Source: an uncultured Eubacteriales bacterium (GTDB lineage: Bacteria > Bacillota > Clostridia > Christensenellales > Aristaeellaceae). Taken from it: 32,195 bases of DNA. The notes beneath the pieces were generated by a model. It was not told the origin of the DNA. It searched no databases and was given only the letters and a program-made list of their open reading frames with translations. Made by a program: the position numbers and the translations under genes. Of this stretch, positions 8,736 through 17,296 are shown one piece after another. Within the stretch, counting starts at the first letter, position 1; every line of letters begins with the position of its first letter. The stretch is from assembly GCA_902767315.1 (NCBI GenBank), contig CACXHB010000141.1, positions 1 to 32,195 of the forward strand. Reading direction: 5' to 3'.

Positions 8736-10804
8736 TGCGATTTGCCAAAGCGGTGGTCAAACATCGGATACCGATACTGATCATTGCGCTGATACTGCTG
8801 GTTCCCTCCACCCTGGGCATGCTCACCACCCGCATTAATTACGACATGCTCACCTACCTGCCCGAGGACATGGACACCGTTATCGGTCAGGATTACCTGA
8901 TGGAGGATTTCGGCAAGGGCGCCTTCTCCATGATCGTGGTAGAGGACATGGACGCAAAGCAGGTTTCCGAAATGAAGGCGAAGCTGGAGCAGGTGGAGCA
9001 TGTAGACTCCGTCATCTGGTACGATTCCTTCGCGGATATTTCCCTGCCCATGGAAATGCTCCCCGATAAAATCCGCAACGAATTCAACACCGATGACGCC
9101 ACCATGCTGGCGGTGTTCTTCGATTCCGCCACTTCCGCCGACGTGACCATGGACGCCATTCGGGAAATCCGCGCCATCTGCGGCAAGCAGTGCTTCGTGG
9201 CGGGCATGTCCGCCCTGGTGACGGACCTGAAGGACCTGTGCGAACAGGAAGAGCCCATTTACGTGGGCATCGCCGTGGCGCTGGCGTGCCTGGCCATGAT
9301 GATCTTCCTGGACGGCTGGCTGGTGCCCTTCGTGTTCCTGGCCAGCATCGGCATTTCCATTCTCATTAACCTGGGTTCCAACCGCTTCCTGGGCGAAATT
9401 TCTTACATTACCAAGGCCCTGGCCGCCGTGCTTCAGCTGGCTGTCACCATGGACTATTCCATCTTCCTGTGGCATTCCTACAACGAGCAGCGCGCTTCCA
9501 TTGCCGACAGCAAGGAAGCCATGGCCGTGGCCATTCACGAAACCCTCACCTCCGTGGTGGGCTCCTCCATTACCACCATCGCCGGCTTTGCCGCCCTGTG
9601 CTTCATGAGCTTCACCTTGGGCAAGGACCTGGGCATCGTCATGGCCAAGGGCGTGCTGCTGGGCGTTATCAGCTGCGTCACCGTGCTGCCCTCCCTGATT
9701 CTGGTATTGGATAAGCCCCTGCAGAAGACCCGCCATCGTTCCATCATTCCCAACATGAACGGTCTGGCCAAGGGGGTCACCCGGTTCTTCGCCGTGTTCC
9801 TGATTCTCTTCATCGCCCTTCTGCCCGTTTCCTATTATGGATACGACAAGACCAACGACGAAGTGTATTACGACATGGGTCAGTGCCTGCCCGAGGACAT
9901 GGAATACGTCATCGCCAACACCAAGCTTTCCGAGGAATTCGACATCGCCTCCACCCACATGGTGCTGGTAGACGCTTCCCTTTCCTCCAAGGACGTAACC
10001 GCCATGATCGACGAAATGGAGCAGGTGGAAGGCGTCAAGTACGTGCTGGGTCTGGAATCCGTCATCGGCTCGGAAGTGCCCCGAGAGATGCTGCCCGAAT
10101 CCATCACCTCCATCCTGCGTTCCGATCGCTGGGAGCTTCTGCTGATCAACTCTTCTTATAAAGTGGCCAGCGACGACGTGAACCATCAGATCGATCAGCT
10201 CAACGCCGTTCTGAAGAAATACGACCCCACCGGCATGCTCATCGGCGAGGCCCCCTGCATGAAGGACATGATCGAAACCACCGACCACGACTTCAAGGTG
10301 GTCAACGCGGTTTCCATCGTCGCCATCTTCGTCATCATCGCCCTGGTGGAAAAGAGCCTGTCGCTGCCCTTTATCCTCATCGCGGTCATTGAGCTGGCCA
10401 TCTTCATCAACCTGGGCCTGCCCCATTACCTGGGCCAGTCGCTGCCCTTCATCGCGCCCATTTGCATCAGCACCATTCAGCTGGGCGCTACCGTGGACTA
10501 CGCCATTTTGATGTCCACCCGCTACAAGGCCGAGCGCAATTCCGGCAAATCCAAGCGGGAGGCCATCAACATCGCCCTGTCCACCTCCATTCCCTCCATT
10601 ATCGTCAGCGGTCTGGGGCTGTTCTCCGCCACCTTCGGCGTGGCCGTGTACTCGGATATCGACATTATCTCCTCCATGTGCATGCTGATGGCCCGGGGCG
10701 CAGTGGTAAGTATGCTGTGCGTAATCTTCATCCTGCCTGCCCTGCTGATGCTCTTTGACGGGCTCATCCGCCATACCACCCTGGGCATGAAGTCCAAGAA
10801 CTGA
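8735..10804 (+). CDS. MMPL-family (RND superfamily) transporter
   Basis: 689 aa. Two similar halves each contain one membrane segment, a large extracellular domain, and a cluster of five more segments, giving about 12 membrane spans. The first cluster has 'AVTMDYSIFLWHSYNEQ' and the second 'GATVDYAILMSTRYKAE', the conserved TM4 'xxDYxxFL/IL' motif in which the aspartate belongs to the proton relay of RND pumps. The extracellular loops share '(Y)LPEDM' (residues ~45 and ~385). MMPL proteins export lipids, siderophores or peptides using the proton gradient; the substrate is unknown here. It sits between HdeD and the repeat-rich secreted protein, which are probable partners. Confidence 0.93.
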   Translation: MRFAKAVVKHRIPILIIALILLVPSTLGMLTTRINYDMLTYLPEDMDTVIGQDYLMEDFGKGAFSMIVVEDMDAKQVSEMKAKLEQVEHVDSVIWYDSFADISLPMEMLPDKIRNEFNTDDATMLAVFFDSATSADVTMDAIREIRAICGKQCFVAGMSALVTDLKDLCEQEEPIYVGIAVALACLAMMIFLDGWLVPFVFLASIGISILINLGSNRFLGEISYITKALAAVLQLAVTMDYSIFLWHSYNEQRASIADSKEAMAVAIHETLTSVVGSSITTIAGFAALCFMSFTLGKDLGIVMAKGVLLGVISCVTVLPSLILVLDKPLQKTRHRSIIPNMNGLAKGVTRFFAVFLILFIALLPVSYYGYDKTNDEVYYDMGQCLPEDMEYVIANTKLSEEFDIASTHMVLVDASLSSKDVTAMIDEMEQVEGVKYVLGLESVIGSEVPREMLPESITSILRSDRWELLLINSSYKVASDDVNHQIDQLNAVLKKYDPTGMLIGEAPCMKDMIETTDHDFKVVNAVSIVAIFVIIALVEKSLSLPFILIAVIELAIFINLGLPHYLGQSLPFIAPICISTIQLGATVDYAILMSTRYKAERNSGKSKREAINIALSTSIPSIIVSGLGLFSATFGVAVYSDIDIISSMCMLMARGAVVSMLCVIFILPALLMLFDGLIRHTTLGMKSKN

Positions 10805-10842
10805 GGTTCCCTTTGCAAGAAAGTCGTAAGGAGGCAATTTCC

Positions 10843-13275
10843 ATGAAAAAGCAGCTTCTGCGCCTGGTGGCGCTGATGACCACCCTGATGCTGGCGGTAC
10901 TTCCCCTTGCCGGCCTGGCAGAGGAAACCGACGCCGTGGACAAAAAAGAAACCGTATTCGTGCTGGCCGGAGCGGACGGCACGCCCCTGGACATCGTGGT
11001 CAGCGAGAAGCTCCATAACGCGGACGGCGCGGCGACGCTGAACGACGTTTCCAGCCTGACGGACATCGAAAACCTGAGCGGCGACGAAACCTTCACCGCC
11101 GAAAACGGCGCGCTGGTCTGGGACGCTCAGGGCAACGACATCCATTACGAGGGCAAATCCGACGCGGAGCTGCCCGTGGGTCTGAAGATCACCTACACCC
11201 TGGACGGCGCGGAAATCGCTCCCGCCGACCTGGCCGGCAAAAGCGGACACCTGGTGATGACTCTGGATTATTCCACCAAGGTAACCGCCAAGGCCACCGT
11301 TTCCGGCGAGGAAATCGACATGCCGGTGCCCTTCTTCATGGCCACGCTGATGCTGGCGGATTCCGCCAACTTCAAAAACGTCACCGTGGAAAACGGCAAG
11401 GTGCTGGAAATGGGCGATCGCACCGCCGTGCTGTGCTACGGTCTGCCGGGCCTCAGCGACGCGCTGGATCTGGCCTCTTACGAAGACATTGATCTTGAAA
11501 TTCCCACCCAGGCAAAGGTCGAAGGCGACGTAACCGACTTCACCTTCTCCGGCGCGTACACCATCGCCGCCAATTCTCTGGAAACCAGCCTGGACGGCGA
11601 CAGCTTCTCCCTGAGCGTGGATCTGGATGAGGTGGGCGGCGAGCTCACCGACGCCATGACCCAGCTGCTGGACGGCGGCGATCAGCTGCTCTCCGGCGCG
11701 AAGGAGCTTTCCGACGGCCTGAACGAGATTTCCGCCAACAGCGCCGATCTGGTTGCCGGCGCCCGGACCATCTTTGAAACCGTGCTGGCCACCGCCAACG
11801 AAACCCTGGCCGAAAGCAGCGACGCCTTCGCCGCCAACGGCATCACCATCAACGAACTGACCATCGACAACTACGCCGACGAAATCGACCGTATCGAATC
11901 CGAACTGCTGGAAACCGTAAACGAAGAGGTGCTTCGTCAGGCGGACGCGCTTTTGAAGACCAAGGTTACCGAGGCCGTGCGCAAGGAAGTCCGCTCTCAG
12001 GTCACCACCGCCGTAAAGGCCGAGGTCAAGACCAAGATCACCGAAGTGGCCAAGGGTCAGGTCACTCAGGCCGTCACCGCCGCCGTGGAAGAGCAAGTAC
12101 GCGCCAAGGTTACCGAGGCCGTGCGGGCTCAGGTGGTTCCCAAGGTCACCGAAGCCGTGCGGGCAGAGGTCACCTCTCAGGTGGACGCTTCTCTGGACGA
12201 CGCTGTGAAGGCCCAGGTTACTTCCGCCGTGCAGCAGCAGGTGGAGCAGCAGGTGCGCGCCAATGCCGACGCCATCCGCGCTCAGGTTACGCAGGCTTAC
12301 GAGGCCAGCATCCGTCAGGCCGTGGAAGCTTCCATCACTGACGAAATGCGGCAGACCATGACCGAGGACGAACTCAAGGCCTATATCGACGCCGCCGTGG
12401 CCAAGAGCCTGGCCGACAAGTCTGGCGAAATCGACGCCACTGTGGAAAGCACCATTCAGGACACCATCGCCAAGACCATGGCCTCCGACGAAATCCAGCA
12501 GAAAATCGCCGCCGCCACCCAGCAGCAGCTGGCCAACCGTGACGCGCTTCTGAAAAAGACCGTGGACGAAAAAATGGCCTCTTCCGACGTGCAGGCCATC
12601 ATTTCCTCCAAGACCGACGAGCAGATGGCTTCCGATTCCGTGAAGGCGCTCATCGACCAGAACACCGCCCAGCAGATGGCCTCCAGCGACGTGCAGGCCA
12701 CCATCCAGCAGAACGTGGACGCGCAGATGGCCTCTGATTCCATCAAGAAGACCATTGCCGACAACACCGAAGCGCAGATGAAGACCGACGACGTGCAGAA
12801 GATCATCGACGACAACACCGAAGCGCAGATGAAGACCCCCAAGGTCCAGAAGATCATCGACGACAACATTTCCCAGCAGCGGGCCATGGATTCCTTCTGG
12901 GAGGCCGTGGACGAAGCTGAGCAGGAAAACGGCGTGAACAGCGACGCTTACCAGGCGCTGGTGAAGCTCCATTCCACCCTGGACGACATGCGCACCTTCT
13001 ATGAGGGCGTGATCTCCTACACCGGCGCGGTGGACACCGCCGCGGAGGGCGCGGGCGAGCTGTATGACGGCATTTCCGAACTGTGCGACGGTCTGAATGA
13101 GTTCAACGAGCAGGCCGTTGGCAAGCTCACCTCCTTCCTGGACGACGACCTGCCCGGCCTGAAGGACCGGCTGGAAGCCGTGGGCGACGTGATGGGCGAC
13201 TATCAGTCCTACGGCGGCATCCGGGACGACATGACCGGCACCACCCACTTCATCATCCGCACCGAAGGCATCTGA
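10843..13275 (+). CDS. Secreted repeat-rich coiled-coil protein associated with the MMPL transporter (YhgE-like)
   Basis: 810 aa from ATG 10843 (AAGGAGG seven bases upstream; a TTG 30 bases earlier is less likely). The signal peptide ends near 'LPLAGLAEE'. Residues about 25-270 form a globular domain, and 'LLDGGDQLLSGAKELSDGL' resembles the X3-Leu-X2-Gly pattern of YhgE/Pip proteins. Eight tandem 12-residue repeats (residues 375-470, model VTEAVRxxVxxx) and six tandem 17-residue repeats (576-677, model AQMASDSVKxxIxxNTE) follow; both are alanine- and charge-rich and helical. There is no C-terminal membrane anchor. It probably acts outside the membrane as a structural or adaptor partner of the MMPL pump. 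Function unproven; the pairing with MMPL is inferred from operon position. Confidence 0.8.
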   Translation: MKKQLLRLVALMTTLMLAVLPLAGLAEETDAVDKKETVFVLAGADGTPLDIVVSEKLHNADGAATLNDVSSLTDIENLSGDETFTAENGALVWDAQGNDIHYEGKSDAELPVGLKITYTLDGAEIAPADLAGKSGHLVMTLDYSTKVTAKATVSGEEIDMPVPFFMATLMLADSANFKNVTVENGKVLEMGDRTAVLCYGLPGLSDALDLASYEDIDLEIPTQAKVEGDVTDFTFSGAYTIAANSLETSLDGDSFSLSVDLDEVGGELTDAMTQLLDGGDQLLSGAKELSDGLNEISANSADLVAGARTIFETVLATANETLAESSDAFAANGITINELTIDNYADEIDRIESELLETVNEEVLRQADALLKTKVTEAVRKEVRSQVTTAVKAEVKTKITEVAKGQVTQAVTAAVEEQVRAKVTEAVRAQVVPKVTEAVRAEVTSQVDASLDDAVKAQVTSAVQQQVEQQVRANADAIRAQVTQAYEASIRQAVEASITDEMRQTMTEDELKAYIDAAVAKSLADKSGEIDATVESTIQDTIAKTMASDEIQQKIAAATQQQLANRDALLKKTVDEKMASSDVQAIISSKTDEQMASDSVKALIDQNTAQQMASSDVQATIQQNVDAQMASDSIKKTIADNTEAQMKTDDVQKIIDDNTEAQMKTPKVQKIIDDNISQQRAMDSFWEAVDEAEQENGVNSDAYQALVKLHSTLDDMRTFYEGVISYTGAVDTAAEGAGELYDGISELCDGLNEFNEQAVGKLTSFLDDDLPGLKDRLEAVGDVMGDYQSYGGIRDDMTGTTHFIIRTEGI
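11965..12252 (+). repeat. Eight tandem 36-bp (12-residue) coding repeats
   Basis: In-frame units such as VTEAVRKEVRSQ, VTTAVKAEVKTK, VTEAVRAQVVPK and VTEAVRAEVTSQ. Units differ at the DNA level, so the array is old rather than a recent expansion. Confidence 0.85.
12568..12873 (+). repeat. Six tandem 51-bp (17-residue) coding repeats
   Basis: In-frame units of exactly 17 residues, for example EQMASDSVKALIDQNTA and AQMKTDDVQKIIDDNTE. The last units are the most alike, suggesting expansion from the 3' end. Confidence 0.88.
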
Positions 13276-13295
13276 TTTCTTCCCCAGAATGCAAA

Positions 13296-13330
13296 GGAGA
13301 GGGCGCAAAAAGCGTTCTCTCCCATTTTTT
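13296..13330. terminator. Terminator at the end of the MMPL gene set
   Basis: An 11-bp stem (13296-13306 with 13312-13322, two G-U pairs) with loop AAAAA is followed by CA and TTTTTT. It overlaps the end of the convergent araC-type gene. The complementary strand also has an A-rich/T-rich pattern, so it may act in both directions. Confidence 0.8.
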
Positions 13331-14120
13331 ATCCGTTGTGCTGTTCCCGATAGGCCCGGGGCGTGCGGCCCGTTTCCTCCCGAAACTGTTTGCCGAAATA
13401 GCTGGGGCTGTTGTATCCGCAAAGCCGGCCCACTTCTTCAATGGGCCAGGAGGCATAGCGCAGGAACTGCTTTGCCTTGGCGATGCGGATTTTCTTCAGC
13501 TGTTCCATCACCGTGATTCCCTGATCCCGCAGATAATATCGGCACAGGGCGTAACGATTCATGCGCACCTGCGCACCGATCTCGTCCAGCGTCAGGGGCT
13601 CGGCAAAATGATCCTCCAGATATTGCCGAATCCGCGCCGCCGGAGAAACCGCGGGCTCAAATTCCTGCCGCAGCCAGTCCGCCAGAAACTGATAACCTAC
13701 GGCGGAGCGGGAAAGGGGCGTGCTGCCTCCCTGACAGGCTTCATCCAGCCGGTCGGCGGCAGAAACGAGGGCCGCGTCCGCCTGAAAAAAGAAGAATTCC
13801 GGAACCGCGTAATAATCCAGCGCCCCTTCCCCGCCCAGGAACGTGACCCACCGGGTGTGCAGCGGCCCGCTGCCCTGCCGCTCATAGGCGTGAGCCACGT
13901 CCCTTCGGCAAAACAGGCCCATGCCGGAAGTAAGCGCCCGCCTTTCTCCACCCACCCAGAAGATGCCCTCCCCGCCCCGTACCCACAGGATGTGGTGATG
14001 GGCAAATCCCTGGGGGCGGTTCACCGGGCCCTGATTGGCCGTTTCTCCCACCGTGCAGATCACAAAGGGCAGCGCCGGATTTTCGGCGTTCAGATACTCT
14101 CTTCGAATTTCAGCAAACAT
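13329..14120 (-). CDS. AraC-family transcriptional regulator
   Basis: 263 aa. The N-terminal cupin-like sensor domain (pattern 'HHILWVRGGEGIFWVGGERRALTSG', then 'AHAYERQGSGPLHTRWVTF') is followed by a C-terminal pair of HTH motifs from about residue 160 ('EPLTLDEIGAQVRMNRYALCRYYLRDQG' and 'WPIEEVGRLCGYNSPSYFGKQFREETGRTPRAYR'), the complete AraC signature. Such proteins usually sense a sugar or related metabolite. It is divergent from the dehydrogenase/isomerase operon with interleaved promoters, so it most likely controls that operon. Upstream is AAGGATG nine bases before the ATG. Confidence 0.92.
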   Translation of the reverse strand: MFAEIRREYLNAENPALPFVICTVGETANQGPVNRPQGFAHHHILWVRGGEGIFWVGGERRALTSGMGLFCRRDVAHAYERQGSGPLHTRWVTFLGGEGALDYYAVPEFFFFQADAALVSAADRLDEACQGGSTPLSRSAVGYQFLADWLRQEFEPAVSPAARIRQYLEDHFAEPLTLDEIGAQVRMNRYALCRYYLRDQGITVMEQLKKIRIAKAKQFLRYASWPIEEVGRLCGYNSPSYFGKQFREETGRTPRAYREQHNG

Positions 14121-14147
14121 AGTGCAACATCCTTATAGTTTATCAAT

Positions 14148-14176
14148 ATTATAAGATTGACTTGCGGCGATTCCAA
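14148..14176 (-). promoter_or_regulatory. Promoter of the araC-type gene
   Basis: Minus strand -35 TTGGAA (14171-14176), 17-base spacer, -10 TATAAT (14148-14153). It overlaps the plus-strand promoter at 14157-14185. Confidence 0.7.
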
Positions 14177-14185
14177 CAATATAAT
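14157..14185 (+). promoter_or_regulatory. Promoter of the dehydrogenase/isomerase operon
   Basis: -35 TTGACT (14157-14162), 17-base spacer, -10 TATAAT (14180-14185). Both polymerases would compete for the same 38 bases, which suits control by the divergent AraC-type protein. Confidence 0.75.
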
Positions 14186-14239
14186 TATACCAGAAAATAC
14201 AGGCGGCGGGAAGCCGCCTTGAAAAAGGAGAAACAGATT

Positions 14240-15241
14240 ATGGAAAAGATCCGTCTTGGCCTGATTGGATGCGGCGGCAGAATGCAGGCGCACATCCATT
14301 CCTTTGAACAGATGGACAACGTGGCCGTGGTGGCCGTGGCCGATCCGGTGGAACAGCGGCGCAACGCGGCGGCGGAGCGCTTCGGCTGCCAGCGGATTTA
14401 CGCCGATCACCGGGCGTTTTTTGAGAAGGAAAGCCGCGAAACCCTGGACGCGGTGATCATCGCCATCGAGCCCACCGCCCACAAGGGCGTGGAGGAAGCC
14501 GCCATCGACCGGGATCTGCCCTTCCTGGTGGAAAAGCCCATGACGCTGGACGTACATCAGGCGGAGGAAATCGCCCGCCGGGTGGAGGAAAAGGGCCTGG
14601 TGACCGCCGTGGGCTTCCAGGACCGGTATCTGGATCTGATGGACATGATTAAGGCCGAGCTGCCCAGGCACAAGGCCGGCGGCCTGGTATACGGCGCGTG
14701 GGTAGGCGGCATTCCCGGCGTATGGTGGTGGCAGAAGAAGACCGACTGCGGCGGCCAGCTGGTGGAGCAGAACATTCACCTGCTGGACGGTCTGCGCTAT
14801 CTCTACGGCGAACCCCTGTCCGTTTACGCCACCTGCTCCCGGGGCATCGTAGAGCCCGGCAAGGACGGCGTTTCCCCCGAGTATGACACCGACGACCATT
14901 CCACCGTGGTGCTGCGCTTCGAGAACAACGTCACCGCCACGCTGGTCAGCGGCTGCTATACCCAGGGCGTGCGGCCCAATTGCGGACTGGTCATCACCCT
15001 GAACGATATGATCATCGATTATCGCCTGCGCAACAATCTGATTCTGCGCACCGCCCACGAGACCCGGGATATTGACCGTCAGGTGGACCAGACCCTGCTG
15101 CTGGATCAGGCCTTTGTGGAAGCCGTGCGCACCGGGAACCCCGCCGGCGTTCGCTCTCCCTACGGCGACGCGCTGAAGTCCCTGAAGGTGGGCTTCGCCG
15201 CCAACGAGTCCATGGAAACCGGCAAGGTGATTTACTTCTGA
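14240..15241 (+). CDS. Gfo/Idh/MocA-family oxidoreductase
   Basis: 333 aa from ATG 14240 (AAAGGAG nine bases upstream); the longer frame from 14162 would start inside the promoter. The N-terminal Rossmann domain begins 'IRLGLIGCGGRM' (nucleotide-binding glycines at 10, 12 and 13) and continues to the conserved EKP motif at 98-100, where the lysine is catalytic. The C-terminal domain forms the substrate-binding beta sheet, with 'GGQLVEQNIHLLDGLRYLYGE' containing the conserved histidine that assists catalysis. The family oxidises or reduces sugars and polyols with NAD(P). With the isomerase-like protein next in the operon it probably handles a sugar or inositol-like compound; the substrate is unknown. 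Confidence 0.9.
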   Translation: MEKIRLGLIGCGGRMQAHIHSFEQMDNVAVVAVADPVEQRRNAAAERFGCQRIYADHRAFFEKESRETLDAVIIAIEPTAHKGVEEAAIDRDLPFLVEKPMTLDVHQAEEIARRVEEKGLVTAVGFQDRYLDLMDMIKAELPRHKAGGLVYGAWVGGIPGVWWWQKKTDCGGQLVEQNIHLLDGLRYLYGEPLSVYATCSRGIVEPGKDGVSPEYDTDDHSTVVLRFENNVTATLVSGCYTQGVRPNCGLVITLNDMIIDYRLRNNLILRTAHETRDIDRQVDQTLLLDQAFVEAVRTGNPAGVRSPYGDALKSLKVGFAANESMETGKVIYF

Positions 15242-15271
15242 TTTCATTTCAAAAGAAAAGAGGACATTTCT

Positions 15272-16027
15272 ATGCGTCTTTGCGTTCCCATTCCCTGCTT
15301 TTTCGGGGACATGGATTTCTGCGAGGGATTGCGCCGGGTCAAGGCCCTGGGTTATGATGCGGCGGAAACCTACAATTGGAAGGGACTGGATTTCGACGCA
15401 GTGCGCCGCACCTGTGAGGAAACGGGCGTGGAGCTTCTGAGCATGTGCACCAGTGAATTCCGCATGACCGACCCCACGTTCCGTCAGGCCTGGCTGGACG
15501 GGCTGGAGGAAAGCTGCCAGGCCGCCAATCGCATGGGCGTAAAGCGGCTGATTACCCAGGTGGGTCAGGATACCGGCGCGCCCCGGGAGCAGCAGCACGC
15601 CGCCATCGTGGAAACCCTGAATCTGGCCCGGCCCATTCTGGAGAAAAGCGGCGTGACCATCATGCTGGAGCCTTTGAACACGCTGGTGAACCATCCGGGG
15701 TATTATCTCTGGTCCGCGGTGGAGGGCTTTGAAATCATCCGCGAAGTGAATCATCCGCTGGTAAAGCTGGTGTACGACATCTACCATCAGCAGGTGATGG
15801 AGGGCAACATCATTCCCAACATCACCAAGAATCTGGACTGCATCGCTCATCTGCATTCCGCGGGGCATCCCGGCCGAAACGAGCTGCAGTATGGCGAAAA
15901 CGATTACAAGGTGATCTTCGCCGCCGTGGACAAGGCGGGTTACACCGGCGCCTGCGGGCTGGAATATCGCCCGCTGATGGATCCGGAAGAGAGCCTTCGG
16001 GAGGCCAAACGTCTTTACGGCAAATAA
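15272..16027 (+). CDS. Sugar-phosphate isomerase/epimerase-like TIM-barrel protein (hydroxypyruvate isomerase type)
   Basis: 251 aa, AP endonuclease 2-like TIM barrel. Likely metal ligands are E133 ('MLEPLNT'), D169 ('VYDIYHQQ'), H195 ('AHLHSAGHPGRNE') and E231 ('GLEYRP'), in the order expected for hydroxypyruvate isomerase and related ketose epimerases. The motifs 'EPLNTLVNHPGYYL' and 'GHPGRNEL' are especially like Hyi proteins. It lies 30 bases after the Gfo/Idh/MocA gene with AAAAGAGGA upstream. Hydroxypyruvate isomerase itself, or another C3-C6 keto-sugar isomerase, are the options. Confidence 0.87.
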   Translation: MRLCVPIPCFFGDMDFCEGLRRVKALGYDAAETYNWKGLDFDAVRRTCEETGVELLSMCTSEFRMTDPTFRQAWLDGLEESCQAANRMGVKRLITQVGQDTGAPREQQHAAIVETLNLARPILEKSGVTIMLEPLNTLVNHPGYYLWSAVEGFEIIREVNHPLVKLVYDIYHQQVMEGNIIPNITKNLDCIAHLHSAGHPGRNELQYGENDYKVIFAAVDKAGYTGACGLEYRPLMDPEESLREAKRLYGK

Positions 16028-16037
16028 AAACCCATTC

Positions 16038-16065
16038 AGGAGTCGGCTTTACGCCGGCTCCTTTT
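16038..16065 (+). terminator. Terminator after the isomerase gene
   Basis: A 10-bp stem (16038-16047 with 16053-16062, one G-U pair) with loop TTTAC runs directly into TTTT. It closes the dehydrogenase/isomerase operon. Confidence 0.8.
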
Positions 16066-16083
16066 CACTGGCCGGGGAAAAAT

Positions 16084-16112
16084 TTGACAAACCCGGCGTT
16101 TCGTGTCATACT
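16084..16112 (+). promoter_or_regulatory. Promoter of the radical SAM gene
   Basis: -35 TTGACA (16084-16089), 17-base spacer, -10 CATACT (16107-16112). The start site would be near 16119, so the GTG at 16119 would have no leader, which supports the internal start at 16152. Confidence 0.7.
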
Positions 16113-16151
16113 GATAGAGTGACTTTCTACCAGAAACCGGAGGTTTTTCCC

Positions 16152-17276
16152 GTGAAAATATCCAAAAAAGACGCGCTGACCTGGATGTCGTTTTTTGCCG
16201 AATATCAGGACGATCAGCCTCTGCCGCCCCGGCAGCAGGAAATCGTCTACGCCGTTTTTTCTCAGATCGAATCCGCCGTGGACGCCCGCAACGCCCGACT
16301 GGCGGCGGAAATTCCGGGGCTGAAATTCCTGATGGGCCGCACCCTATACGTGGGCGACGACGCGAAATTCTCCCGGGGCTGCACTTCCTGCCTTACGGGC
16401 ACGGGGCTGACCGCCATCCGCAAAACCAACAAGTGCAACATCCAGTGCAAATTCTGCTATAACTATGGCGAACTGGATCAGCAGCCCCCCATCGGCGAGG
16501 GCATGTGGGAAATCGGCGGGGGCAAATACCGGGTGGAAGACGTGGAGCTTCTGCTGAGCACCTGCAAAAAGCCCACCGGCGTTTCCTATGTCTACCTGGA
16601 GCCCTTCATGGAAATTGAAAAATATTATCCCATCATCGAAAAATTCCACGCCGCCGGGATACATCAGCATCTCTACACCAACGGCACCCTGGCCAATGCC
16701 GAAAATCTGCAGGCCCTGGGCCGGGCGGGGCTGGATGAATTGCGGTTCAACCTGGGGGCCTCCGGCTGCGCCGACAGCGTGATCGAAGCCATTGCCCTGG
16801 CTAAAAAGTACATTTCCTACGTGGGCATCGAAACCCCCATGACTCCCGAATTGTATCAGCGCTTTTTGCAGAAAAAGGAGCAGATTCTGGCCACGGGCGT
16901 GGACTTTATCAACTTCGCGGAATTGCACCTGAACCCCAACAACCTGTGCAATTATCTGGGAGAAAATCTCTACATCTGCCGCCATGGATACATCTCCCCC
17001 ATCTGGAGCCGGGAGATGACGCTAAAGATGATGCGCCGGGCGGCGGAGGAGCACTGGCCCTGTCTGGTACACGACTGTTCCAACCACACCAAGTTCGCCC
17101 GGGACCTGAACCTGCGGGCCAAGGAGGGCGGCTGGTTCGGCGCCACCAGCTACGCCTGCGAATTCGACCCCATCCCCCTGGAAATCTTCCTGCCCATTCT
17201 GCAGGACGATACGTTCCAGTTCCTGGAAGAGGAACCCCTGCCCGAGGGCTACCGGCCCGGCGAGATGGTCTTTTGA
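16152..17276 (+). CDS. Radical SAM protein
   Basis: 374 aa from GTG 16152, chosen because GGAGG (16139-16143) is eight bases upstream and because transcription seems to start near the alternative GTG at 16119. The radical SAM motif is C95-x3-C99-x2-C102 ('KCNIQCKFCYNYG'), which binds a 4Fe-4S cluster and S-adenosylmethionine. A second close pair, C77-x2-C80, lies just before it. 'YLEPFMEIEKYYPIIEKFHAAGIHQHLYTNGT' in parts matches the TIM-barrel SAM-binding strands of pyruvate formate-lyase-activase relatives (COG2108-like; tentative). The substrate is unknown. The nucleoside hydrolase gene follows after 20 bases. Confidence 0.85.
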   Translation: MKISKKDALTWMSFFAEYQDDQPLPPRQQEIVYAVFSQIESAVDARNARLAAEIPGLKFLMGRTLYVGDDAKFSRGCTSCLTGTGLTAIRKTNKCNIQCKFCYNYGELDQQPPIGEGMWEIGGGKYRVEDVELLLSTCKKPTGVSYVYLEPFMEIEKYYPIIEKFHAAGIHQHLYTNGTLANAENLQALGRAGLDELRFNLGASGCADSVIEAIALAKKYISYVGIETPMTPELYQRFLQKKEQILATGVDFINFAELHLNPNNLCNYLGENLYICRHGYISPIWSREMTLKMMRRAAEEHWPCLVHDCSNHTKFARDLNLRAKEGGWFGATSYACEFDPIPLEIFLPILQDDTFQFLEEEPLPEGYRPGEMVF

Positions 17277-17296
17277 CCGAAAAAAGGAGCATTCTT

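Noticed and set aside
10522-13422. 966-codon minus-strand frame opposite the repeat protein
   Set aside because: It mirrors the tandem repeats of the real gene, overlaps the MMPL gene and the araC-type gene, and has no start signals.
16119-16151. GTG 16119 as start of the radical SAM gene
   Set aside because: It coincides with the predicted transcription start and lacks a binding site; GTG 16152 has GGAGG at the right distance.
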